In this document: positions 46,601-53,175 of the stretch, one piece after another
How the letters are laid out: the number at the start of each line of letters is the position of its first letter
Position numbering within the stretch: the stretch's first letter is position 1
Source of the DNA: Wocania ichthyoenteri Th78
GTDB taxonomy: Bacteria > Bacteroidota > Bacteroidia > Flavobacteriales > Flavobacteriaceae
NCBI RefSeq assembly: GCF_000789235.1
Contig: NZ_KN525716.1
Span: 719,501-783,500 of the forward strand
Length of the DNA: 64,000 bases
Reading direction: 5' to 3'
Notes under the pieces: model-generated
Database searches by the model: none
Seen by the model: the letters and a program-made list of their open reading frames with translations, nothing else
Told to the model about the DNA's origin: nothing
Translations under genes and position numbers: made by a program

Positions 46601-46716
46601 GGAATATTATCTGTTGCAGAAACAACAGCGCCTTTAATTAAGGTTCCATTCTGAGCAAATAAAGTAATATTGAATACCAATAATACTATTAAAAATAGCT
46701 TAGTTTTTAAATTCAT
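43606..46716 (-). CDS. susC: SusC-like TonB-dependent transporter for alginate oligosaccharides
   Basis: A 1036-residue outer-membrane transporter: signal peptide, carboxypeptidase-regulatory-like domain (VVVLNTSRGTTTDFDGNY), DEVVVIGYGTQKK before the plug, the plug itself (DDALVGQVSGVNIQATDGE, SSIYGSKGSNGIIMI) and a barrel ending FRTISFGLNLDF. Unlike the left-hand SusC it has no STN domain, so it is not coupled to a sigma/anti-sigma pair. Regulation instead comes from the operator at 47007-47037 and a long leader. Confidence 0.94.
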   Translation of the reverse strand: MNLKTKLFLIVLLVFNITLFAQNGTLIKGAVVSATDNIPIPGVNVVVLNTSRGTTTDFDGNYQIQVNKGEVLQFSYVGFVSQTVIVDAQTAINISLAEDLAKLDEVVVIGYGTQKKSHLTGSISKVVNDDLDQIAVSRVDDALVGQVSGVNIQATDGEAGAAPTITIRGVGSMAGDSTPLIVVDGVIVDSDFLGSLNMNDVKSFEILKDAASSSIYGSKGSNGIIMISMKEGVEGKARINYSTFTGFKEARHSDAYTFSIAETAAAELAANGVISDRTRYKQLIGIDRSWQDVIFDGGTITSHSLSLRGGNDKTKFTTSINYSDDEGVLLTDNFKKYGMRLKVDTKVSDKFKIGASFSPSYTKRRRFDGSTHDILRQTNWLPVYHDANTIQYVNRFKYPDVQIGDYATQRHFDDYDLDAGASVASGGTDISNTSNTNPAAKVLERERFDKKFKMFGSLYGQYEIIEGLSFRTTMSGSYQDTKRSRWQGVQSNRNGASAAQMSEISQREIYLISDNFFNYNTTIGNHDIGATVGVVFESRDSFFSSISGTGYTSDAVKQITNASVISAADAFEWEKNGISYVSRINYAYDNKYLASISFRRDGSSIFGSDFKYGNFPAASVGWNISNEDFLQDSDVISNLKFRASYGVTGNDRLNTGSVDPDVSSSTSALSTGNILVDYYPSLALLNATTSSIGGSVQPGFSPLNIANPELKWERLVEINPGIDFGLFNNRISGSIDWYQRTSDQLLLNNPVSVTTGFSSALVNLGEVKNEGFEFELRTKNVATENFSWNSTIIATTNKNTLVDFADSNGQIQNVDPKRAAEWINLEGQPISTYYGWVVDRDIPLEYLSNPYHPIGGEAQDVYVKDLNGDGIIDDEDKAALGDPYPELVWSFSNEFKFKNFDFSFMFQGSHGAEIRNMGDQYIFNQFNSAQDFISSTPDQQFIKQKIFTDDIIQDASYIALRNVNIGYNFSKDFLSKYNISGLRIYAAGQNLMYKTADNYTGFNPESIDRQSPTTYGYQRAGSPIFRTISFGLNLDF

Positions 46717-47006
46717 AATTAGTTTTTTTATGTTTAAAGTTAATTAGTAGCCTTACTACTTTTGATTAGCTGTTAATTATTCAGCTAAAAATCACTTTAC
46801 TAAAAACAACTGTTCTGATTAAATTTTTGTAATTTTGCAGAACACATGTTTTATGAAAGTAATACATGCTTGAGTTTTTACTTCCCTCCTAAAAGAAGTA
46901 AATCATTTAAAAGGATAGGCGTGCACCTGTCCTTTTTTTATTCAGTTTATTATCATTTAAAAAGGTGGATTTTTTGAAGGTTATACATTTAGTTTAGTTT
47001 TTTATA
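46717..47006 (-). promoter_or_regulatory. Long structured 5' leader of susC
   Basis: About 290 bases separate the promoter from the susC ATG. In transcript order (minus strand) I see: a GC-rich 9-bp hairpin followed by TTTT (46911-46934); TTTACTTC, loop TTTTAGGAGG, GAAGTAAA (46902-46877); the same GAAGTAAA able to pair instead with TTACTTTC (46862-46855); GTTCTG/CAGAAC; TTAGCTG/CAGCTAA; and TAGTA/TACTA. Two mutually exclusive hairpins around a purine-rich AGGAGG are the pattern of a regulatory RNA switch. On the plus strand the first hairpin is followed by seven Ts and would be a terminator. Confidence 0.5.
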
Positions 47007-47060
47007 ATTGGTTTACCAGATTGGTTTACCAAATATATACTAATTTTTTGTTAAAACAAA
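47007..47060 (-). promoter_or_regulatory. susC promoter with two GntR boxes
   Basis: On the minus strand, TTTG (47057-47060), exactly 19 bp, then TATATTTG (47030-47037) match the Bacteroidota TTTG-N19-TAnnTTTG promoter. The -7 element runs directly into two boxes TGGTAAACCA at 47022-47031 and 47009-47018 (centres 13 bp apart). A protein bound there would cover the transcription start, so repression is the simple reading. Confidence 0.8.
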
Positions 47061-47082
47061 TTAATTTCTAATTTTAACATCT

Positions 47083-47231
47083 CTATTCCATAAAATCTTC
47101 GCGGATTGGGCTAAATACATCAATTAATATTCCTTTTTCTGTACAAATTGCTCCATGCAAGATATTTGGTGAAATATACACTGAATCATCATAATCAAAT
47201 AAAACTGTTTTTAACCTCTTGTAATTGTTAG
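47083..47231 (-). pseudogene. 5'-truncated kdgF remnant
   Basis: Translation on the minus strand from about 47231 to the TAG at 47083-47085 gives a peptide containing DDSVYISPNILHGAICTEK and GILIDVFSPIREDFME. This aligns with the C-terminal 40 or so residues of the intact kdgF (DGVYIEPNLMHSAVCLEE, GMLIDTFSPVREDF), including the His and the D-x-F-x(3)-R active-site set. It begins right after the intact gene's stop and has no start or N-terminal half. It is the relic of a tandem kdgF duplication, diverged at many positions. Confidence 0.85.
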
Positions 47232-47243
47232 CAGATTTTTTTC

Positions 47244-47618
47244 TTATGATTTATCTCCAAAATAGGATACCTCTCCTCCACTTAAGAAATCTTCTCTTAC
47301 AGGGCTAAATGTGTCAATTAGCATCCCTTCTTCCAAACAAACAGCACTATGCATTAAATTAGGTTCAATATACACTCCATCTCCAGCTTCAACAATTTTC
47401 TTTTCTCCATCAATTTCAAATTCAAATTTACCTGAAACACAATAAGTAGCTTGTGTGTGAAAATGTTGGTGTGGAGAACCTAATGCTCCTTTCTCAAATT
47501 TCACTTGCACCATCATGATTTGGTTATCGTAACCTAAGAATTTTCTTGATACACCTCCACCAAGTTCTTCCCATTGCATGTCTTTTGTGATGACGTACTT
47601 TTCGCTAAATCTTTTCAT
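47244..47618 (-). CDS. kdgF: KdgF-type cupin, unsaturated uronate ring-opening protein
   Basis: A 124-residue cupin. Metal ligands H50, H52, Q56 and H90 (SPHQHFHTQATY, NLMHSAV) and the D102-x-F104-x3-R108 set (IDTFSPVRED) match KdgF. The enzyme converts the 4,5-unsaturated uronate released by exolytic lyases to linear DEH. It lies 18 bp downstream of the PL17 exolyase gene, exactly the enzyme whose product it uses. Confidence 0.93.
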   Translation of the reverse strand: MKRFSEKYVITKDMQWEELGGGVSRKFLGYDNQIMMVQVKFEKGALGSPHQHFHTQATYCVSGKFEFEIDGEKKIVEAGDGVYIEPNLMHSAVCLEEGMLIDTFSPVREDFLSGGEVSYFGDKS

Positions 47619-47636
47619 AATTTTAATTGTTTTGTT

Positions 47637-49898
47637 TTATTTGAAATAATAAGAACCTGACCACTCATAATTCTTATGGTTTATTTTTAAGTTGTGTTTT
47701 GCTTCTTTTGAAGCTTCTGTATTTACAGTTATAAACAGTTTTGCATTACCATTTAGATTGGTGATTTGTATTGCTGTGTAAGTTTCAGTATCTAAAACCA
47801 CTTTTAATTCTTTTAAACTACTATTTGAGTTTACTGCAGATTCTGTAATCGGACTATAACTTCCGTGTGCTTCAATTGCAGACACAAAAAGTGTGTTTTT
47901 AGCATTTTTTCGTCTTAACATTAAAGCTGCTTCTCTTCTTAAATTAAATTCTGGATCATTTGCTCCAATTCTTGTAAACAACAATTCATCATTAGTATTC
48001 GTTAGAGTTGTTAAGGTGTAAAACTTCCCTTTATTTAACCATGATAATTTACTATTGTCGCTAAACGCTTTTGCTGTGCCTTCTACAAATAGATGTTGAT
48101 ACCCGTTTTTGTCTCCCAAAGTAGTTAATGTTTTAGGCGTTTTGTAGTCAAAGTTTGTTTGTATTACTTGCCCTAAGAAGTAATACGGAAAGTCATATTT
48201 GTTTACTTTATTAGAAGTTACCTTCATAATATCTAACATATATGGTTTTTCAAAATCTTCGTCTTTTATAATTGCCATAGTACGAAGCATTTCTGTTCCT
48301 GGATATGCATTACTTTCTTTTGCACTTGCAACTTGAATGTTTTTATTTTCTGAAGAAAAATAGTTTAGTACCGAATGATGCTGACTTCCTATTTCATACT
48401 TCCCATTAAAATGAGAGGTTTCATTTTGTGTTACTGTATTATGTGCAATGGTTTGTTTTGCCCAAGTTTTGTTTTCCTTTAGATAATTTCCACCACCTTT
48501 TTGTTCGATATTAACAAATCGTGATAAGCCATAATCTTGAAGAATTTCTTCGCCTTTTTCATATAACGAATAAGATAACTTATCATAATGACCATGACTA
48601 GATCCTTGTGCAGCATATTTAAATACTAGCTCAATATCTTCATGTCGCAATATAGCAACACCTCCTTGTTCTCCATTCGGCCCATCGGAAAGGTTAATAG
48701 ATTTTTTGTTGAAAGGCTCTGCTTTTCCATTTTTAATACCAAGCGCTACTGCTAAACCAGAATCGTCTAACAAAACACGATCTTGTTCTTTAGCTATGCT
48801 TAACAAACCTGGATCTTGTGTTCCAAAATGATACGAAATATCTACTGCTGTAACTAAAGCACTTGTGTAGTACGACATTCCTTTTTGACCATCGTTAAGC
48901 GGGAAAAAATCTCCATCGGCATCAGATAAATTCAACAATGCATTTATTGATTTTAGTAAAACACCATCTTTATATTCAAAGATTTTCAATTCTGGTCTTA
49001 CGTTATGTAAACCTTCAGCAAAAATTAAAAAAGGATACATTGCATAACGCTGATAATATGGTCCTTCATTATAATAACCATCAGGGGAAAAAGGTTCTTC
49101 AATATTGGCCAAAAAACCAGCTTTACCATCTTTATTTAAAAATCCACCATCATCATCTTTTTCTTTAGTATCTAATTTTAAGTCTTTAATTCCATACAAA
49201 GCACGATCGATTAACTCTTGATCATCCATTACTAATCCAATCATTCCTACAGCTGCATTCCCCCAAGTACTATGGTTGTGGACTCTTTGGTAAAATTGCG
49301 GGCTATCTATTGAAATATGATCTGCAAACGGTTTAAATAAATTATTTTCTAACTTGTTTCGTTCTTCATCAGATAAATAATTATAGATACAATCGTATGC
49401 TTGACTTACATATACTAACCAATTAGAATCGTTTAAACATTGCCAAAATAATTTTCCTCTAGCGTATGATCTTGTTCTAGGATGCAATGGTAATGTTTTG
49501 TACAATTCCTCATATTGCATTAACATGTCTTTTACATATTTAGCATATTTTTCATCCTCTAAAATCTGATACAACAAACCAGCTTTTTGTAACACAAACC
49601 AATTACGTTTATGCTTAACATGAGTGTAACCTCCAGAATAATCTTTTGGAACAGGTACGTCTATTCCTGCTTCAATTTCAGCATCTATTTCAGCTTTAAT
49701 AGTTTCCAATGTTTTATCAAAAATTGGAATATTACCCAATTGTGCTCTAATAGCTGTAACACCTTGAGCTGTTAGAATAAGTTTTGGGTGTTGTGATTGT
49801 GAAATAGAATCTGTTTTAGTTACAGATTCATCATTACAAGACACCACTAAACATATAATTGAAAAAAATACTAAGTAATTTTTAAGCTTCTTATACAT
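47637..49898 (-). CDS. PL17 oligoalginate (exo) lyase lipoprotein
   Basis: A 753-residue lipoprotein (CLVVSC, Cys21). The N-terminal alpha/alpha toroid carries the catalytic-region N208-H209 (RVHNHSTWGNAAVG) and EGPYYQRYAMYPF with candidate catalytic Tyr at 281-286. The C-terminal heparinase II/III-like beta domain has GSSHGHYDKLSYSLY and AHNTVTQNETSHFNGKY. PL17 enzymes release unsaturated monomers from alginate oligomers in the periplasm. The gene has its own two-box promoter (49921-49950) and is followed by kdgF. Confidence 0.93.
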   Translation of the reverse strand: MYKKLKNYLVFFSIICLVVSCNDESVTKTDSISQSQHPKLILTAQGVTAIRAQLGNIPIFDKTLETIKAEIDAEIEAGIDVPVPKDYSGGYTHVKHKRNWFVLQKAGLLYQILEDEKYAKYVKDMLMQYEELYKTLPLHPRTRSYARGKLFWQCLNDSNWLVYVSQAYDCIYNYLSDEERNKLENNLFKPFADHISIDSPQFYQRVHNHSTWGNAAVGMIGLVMDDQELIDRALYGIKDLKLDTKEKDDDGGFLNKDGKAGFLANIEEPFSPDGYYNEGPYYQRYAMYPFLIFAEGLHNVRPELKIFEYKDGVLLKSINALLNLSDADGDFFPLNDGQKGMSYYTSALVTAVDISYHFGTQDPGLLSIAKEQDRVLLDDSGLAVALGIKNGKAEPFNKKSINLSDGPNGEQGGVAILRHEDIELVFKYAAQGSSHGHYDKLSYSLYEKGEEILQDYGLSRFVNIEQKGGGNYLKENKTWAKQTIAHNTVTQNETSHFNGKYEIGSQHHSVLNYFSSENKNIQVASAKESNAYPGTEMLRTMAIIKDEDFEKPYMLDIMKVTSNKVNKYDFPYYFLGQVIQTNFDYKTPKTLTTLGDKNGYQHLFVEGTAKAFSDNSKLSWLNKGKFYTLTTLTNTNDELLFTRIGANDPEFNLRREAALMLRRKNAKNTLFVSAIEAHGSYSPITESAVNSNSSLKELKVVLDTETYTAIQITNLNGNAKLFITVNTEASKEAKHNLKINHKNYEWSGSYYFK

Positions 49899-49920
49899 AC
49901 TTATTGTTTATAAGTTTAAA

Positions 49921-49950
49921 TTGGTTAACCAATCTGGTAAACCAAATATA
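49921..49950 (-). promoter_or_regulatory. PL17-kdgF promoter with two GntR boxes
   Basis: TGGTTAACCA (49922-49931) and TGGTAAACCA (49935-49944) have centres 13 bp apart, as at susC, and the outer box runs into TATATTTG on the minus strand (49943-49950). The -33 element is less clear here. The site is 23 bp before the lyase start codon. Confidence 0.75.
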
Positions 49951-49988
49951 CAATAATCATTTAACTATGAAAAATTAATTAAAAAAAA

Positions 49989-50759
49989 TCACATGTTATA
50001 CACACCACCATTAATATCTAATGTCGCCCCGGTTATAAAGCCATCGTATTCTGATGCTAGATACAAAACTGCTCTCGCTACATCATCTGCGTTACCTGCT
50101 CTTTGAATTGGAATACCAGCAGTAGTTGCCGCCGCAGATTCTTTTGTTGTATGTGTATTATGAAACGAAGTTCCAAGAATGAGACCAGGAGCAACAGCAT
50201 TGACTCTTGTACCTTGAGGACCCAATTCTGTAGAAAGCGCTCTTGTTAGCGTTAAAATAGCTCCTTTACTTGTAGAATAGGCTAAAGATCCTGGGTGACC
50301 TCCTTTACGTCCAGCAAGCGATGCCAAATTAACAATACTACTGTTGTCCTTTTTTGCTAAATAAGGAGATGCAGCTCTGGTTACAAACATCATGGATGTA
50401 AGGTTGATATCCATTACCCTGCGCCAGAACTCCGTCTCTATGTCGTTTAACAACCTACGGGCTACAAGTGAACCCGCGTTATTGATTAGTATGTCCAAAC
50501 TACCAAAAGCTTCCACTGTTTTTTCGACCAATGTATTCGCATCTACTTCTTTTGTTAAGTCCCCACTTATAGCAACTGCTTTTTGCCCTTTACTAGTTGC
50601 GTATTTTATCAATTGATTTGCAGTATCAGCACTGGAAAAATAGTGGATAGCGACATTGGCTCCGCTATCAATAAAGTGCTTGGTAATTGATTCACCTATG
50701 CCTTGAGCACCAGCTGTGATAAGAACATTTTTATCAGTTAATTTATCGTTGATTTTCAT
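49989..50759 (-). CDS. Short-chain dehydrogenase/reductase (second SDR of the alginate locus)
   Basis: A 256-residue classical SDR: TAGAQGIGESITKHF cofactor motif, NNAGSLVARR, SIVNLASLAG and YSTSKGAILTL for Ser/Tyr/Lys, and a final FITGATLDINGGVYNM. It is the last gene of the operon that starts with the PL6 gene at 58479. It differs clearly from the SDR at 36151, so it may be a second DEH reductase with other cofactor preference or act on another sugar acid. The substrate is not fixed by sequence. Confidence 0.82.
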   Translation of the reverse strand: MKINDKLTDKNVLITAGAQGIGESITKHFIDSGANVAIHYFSSADTANQLIKYATSKGQKAVAISGDLTKEVDANTLVEKTVEAFGSLDILINNAGSLVARRLLNDIETEFWRRVMDINLTSMMFVTRAASPYLAKKDNSSIVNLASLAGRKGGHPGSLAYSTSKGAILTLTRALSTELGPQGTRVNAVAPGLILGTSFHNTHTTKESAAATTAGIPIQRAGNADDVARAVLYLASEYDGFITGATLDINGGVYNM

Positions 50760-50775
50760 ATTGTTTCTAAGTTAA

Positions 50776-51840
50776 TTAATCATTTTTAGTAAAATAACCT
50801 TGATTAGATACAGAGGTTTCACTAACAGTTATACTTGCTTTTTGAAACCAAACTTCTGCATAGTTTCCATCTTCATATTGTTTTTTGATGTCTCCACCAT
50901 GTGTTTCGGCTCCAGAGCACCAGTTTTTATTTACGGTTGGTGATTTGCCGTTGGTTTGATTATAAGCTCCAAGTTTAAAAAAACAGCCTTCACCTGTATA
51001 GGCTACTTTTCTTTCCACGCCATCCTGACCAATTGGTACAAACAATTCTTGAGTCTGCTGAGGAATATCAGTAGTAGTTGCATATTCTGATTCAATTAGG
51101 TTTTTCGTAAACGATTTAGTTTCATGCCCTTTACTCATAAATTTCAAGTTCATAATACCATCCTTAACTTCAATTTCATAACTAAATTCTTCGCCTAATG
51201 CAATCCCATCTTTAGGCTCTTCTGGATATGTGTTTTCCTCTTTTCCAACAACAGAAAAGTTATTTCCCCAAACAGCAGTTGAATAATCCCATCTTCCTGA
51301 ATTATCATCACCTTCCGTATTGATTTCATAATGCCAAAAAACAGAACCTTTTGTATGACTAGGGAATTTCTTGTAGAATATTTTGAGCGGTTCATTCTCA
51401 TGTCCATCTGCACTATGAATTTGTCCTACAACTACAGAATAAGAAGCCGCTACTCGAGCATCACCAGTAGTAGATACATTCATTACTTTAAGTGTAGCTG
51501 TCAATTTATCATTAGCAGTTTTTGGATACCACTTTTTAGTTTGAGCCAATTCAGTTCTTGTATTATTTGAGGTTCCATGTGTGTCTCCACCATTTGGTGT
51601 CTTAAAAACGATCCAATCGCTATTGCCATCATTTGCGGTATAAAAGAAATCTTTGTTTTCAAAATTATTTGCAACACCAGCATTTGAACCGTCTCCTAAA
51701 ATCAATTTCCAATGATCAAAAAATGGAATTATGTCACTTGCATAAATGGTTTTTTTAGCAGTATTTGTACAACTATTAAGTATTAGAAAAACACCAAGAA
51801 TCAAGAGCGTTGATACTGATGTAACAATCTTTTTATTCAT
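50776..51840 (-). CDS. PL7 alginate lyase lipoprotein (second type, copy 1)
   Basis: About 354 residues from the ATG at 51840 (two closer upstream ATGs give only a polar extension), with lipobox FLILNSC. PL7 motifs are NTRTELAQ, VVGQIHSA and CFFKLGAYNQ. Compared with the pair at 39250-41095 it has longer loops and is more like the gene at 55072-56100, with IPFFDHWKLILGDG at the start of the domain. It lies 17 bp before the SDR gene and 43 bp after the Nramp-like gene. Confidence 0.88.
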   Translation of the reverse strand: MNKKIVTSVSTLLILGVFLILNSCTNTAKKTIYASDIIPFFDHWKLILGDGSNAGVANNFENKDFFYTANDGNSDWIVFKTPNGGDTHGTSNNTRTELAQTKKWYPKTANDKLTATLKVMNVSTTGDARVAASYSVVVGQIHSADGHENEPLKIFYKKFPSHTKGSVFWHYEINTEGDDNSGRWDYSTAVWGNNFSVVGKEENTYPEEPKDGIALGEEFSYEIEVKDGIMNLKFMSKGHETKSFTKNLIESEYATTTDIPQQTQELFVPIGQDGVERKVAYTGEGCFFKLGAYNQTNGKSPTVNKNWCSGAETHGGDIKKQYEDGNYAEVWFQKASITVSETSVSNQGYFTKND

Positions 51841-51883
51841 TTTTTTATTGTTTTGTTTCATTTTTTTTGATCTCAATTAATTA

Positions 51884-53158
51884 TTAGAAATAATTCAAAA
51901 GTGCTACTATACCATTATATGAAATCACTAAAGAAAAGAACAAGGCTGCATACAATCCAATATAAACACCTAAACTAGTTTTATAGTCTTTCATTACTTT
52001 ATTACTCCTTAACATCAATATTATTCCGAGTATAACAATTGGCAATACAAATACATTAAATACTTGAGATAGAATTTGAATCTCTATTGGGTTTGCTCCA
52101 AATGCAGGTCCAATTAAAGCAACTAAACAAGCAACAGCGGTTATAATTCTGAATTGCTTAGAATTAGTATCTAGTTCTCCCGACTGATAATCCGCAATCA
52201 ATAATGGTGCTATTAACAGGCAAGGAAAAATGGATGACAACCCAGCACTTAATGCTCCAAAAAAGAAAATAGTTACTGCCCATTTACCAGCAACTGGTTC
52301 TAAGGTATTCGCCATATCCAGCACATGAGTAACCTCTTTGCCTTGGTAAAATAAAGCACCAGCAGCTACTGCCATTATAGTACCACTAATTACAAATATT
52401 AAAACAGCAGCTGTAATTGCATCTCTTTTTTGTTGGTTTAAATTTTTAATTGTCCATCCTTTTCCTTTTACAAATAGTGGACGAGATAAAAACGTTGCTG
52501 CAGCCATAGTGGTACCAACAAACGCAGCTACTAACATTTTACCTCCGTGTACATCTGGAATTGTAGGGATTAAGCCTTTAACTACATCTACTGAAAGTGG
52601 CTGAACAAAAAACAATGAAAGCAGGAATGACATACCCATTAGGGTAACAAAGATGACAAGTATCTTTTCAAAAAACGTATACTTACCTACCAACATTAAC
52701 AAGTAGAAAATGACTATTACTACAATAGCAATTATTAAAACGGTCTCGTATTCATATCCATTTAAGCTTTCAAAATTTAACACCAATATTTCGAAAATAA
52801 TATTTGATGAAATTCCTAGAATTCCCATTAAAGAGTTCCATTGTCCAAAGGTTACACCTATAATAATTAAGATGGCTAAAACTTTACCATACTTCAAATG
52901 TTTCTTAAAACCATACAAGGCTGTTTCTCCTGTTAATAAAGCATAGTTTCCATATGCAAACATCAATACTCCTGAAAACAAACAACTTAATAATAATACC
53001 CACAATAATTGCATATTAAATTTGCTGCCAGCAACAATCATAGAGGTTACACTACCTGTACCAATGGTATACCCAATAGCAAATATTCCAGGGCCAAAAC
53101 CTAATATTATGGCTATAATTTTTTTAAGAAATGATTTATTAGTTGTTGATGCTTCCAT
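51884..53158 (-). CDS. Nramp-fold membrane transporter lacking canonical metal ligands
   Basis: A 424-residue protein with about 11 membrane segments. The first helix, GFGPGIFAIGYTIGTGSVTS, followed by AGSKFNMQLLWVLLLS aligns with Nramp TM1 and TM2, but the DPGN metal motif reads IGTGS. In TM6, where Nramps have a conserved Met (A/MPH), it has FVGTTMAAATFLSRP. The Asp, Asn and MPH metal ligands are thus missing. It is encoded inside the alginate operon between a PL7 lyase and the kinase-dehydrogenase fusion. It may carry an organic substrate such as a uronate or gluconate, but this is inference. Confidence 0.8.
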   Translation of the reverse strand: MEASTTNKSFLKKIIAIILGFGPGIFAIGYTIGTGSVTSMIVAGSKFNMQLLWVLLLSCLFSGVLMFAYGNYALLTGETALYGFKKHLKYGKVLAILIIIGVTFGQWNSLMGILGISSNIIFEILVLNFESLNGYEYETVLIIAIVVIVIFYLLMLVGKYTFFEKILVIFVTLMGMSFLLSLFFVQPLSVDVVKGLIPTIPDVHGGKMLVAAFVGTTMAAATFLSRPLFVKGKGWTIKNLNQQKRDAITAAVLIFVISGTIMAVAAGALFYQGKEVTHVLDMANTLEPVAGKWAVTIFFFGALSAGLSSIFPCLLIAPLLIADYQSGELDTNSKQFRIITAVACLVALIGPAFGANPIEIQILSQVFNVFVLPIVILGIILMLRSNKVMKDYKTSLGVYIGLYAALFFSLVISYNGIVALLNYF

Positions 53159-53175
53159 AATACTAATTGTTAGTT

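Noticed and set aside
46855-46893. AGGAGGG followed by a short open frame (28 codons) as a leader peptide of susC
   Set aside because: The purine motif is about 16 bases from the ATG, too far for a ribosome site, and the peptide shows no codon run related to alginate metabolism. A structural RNA reading explains the inverted repeats better.
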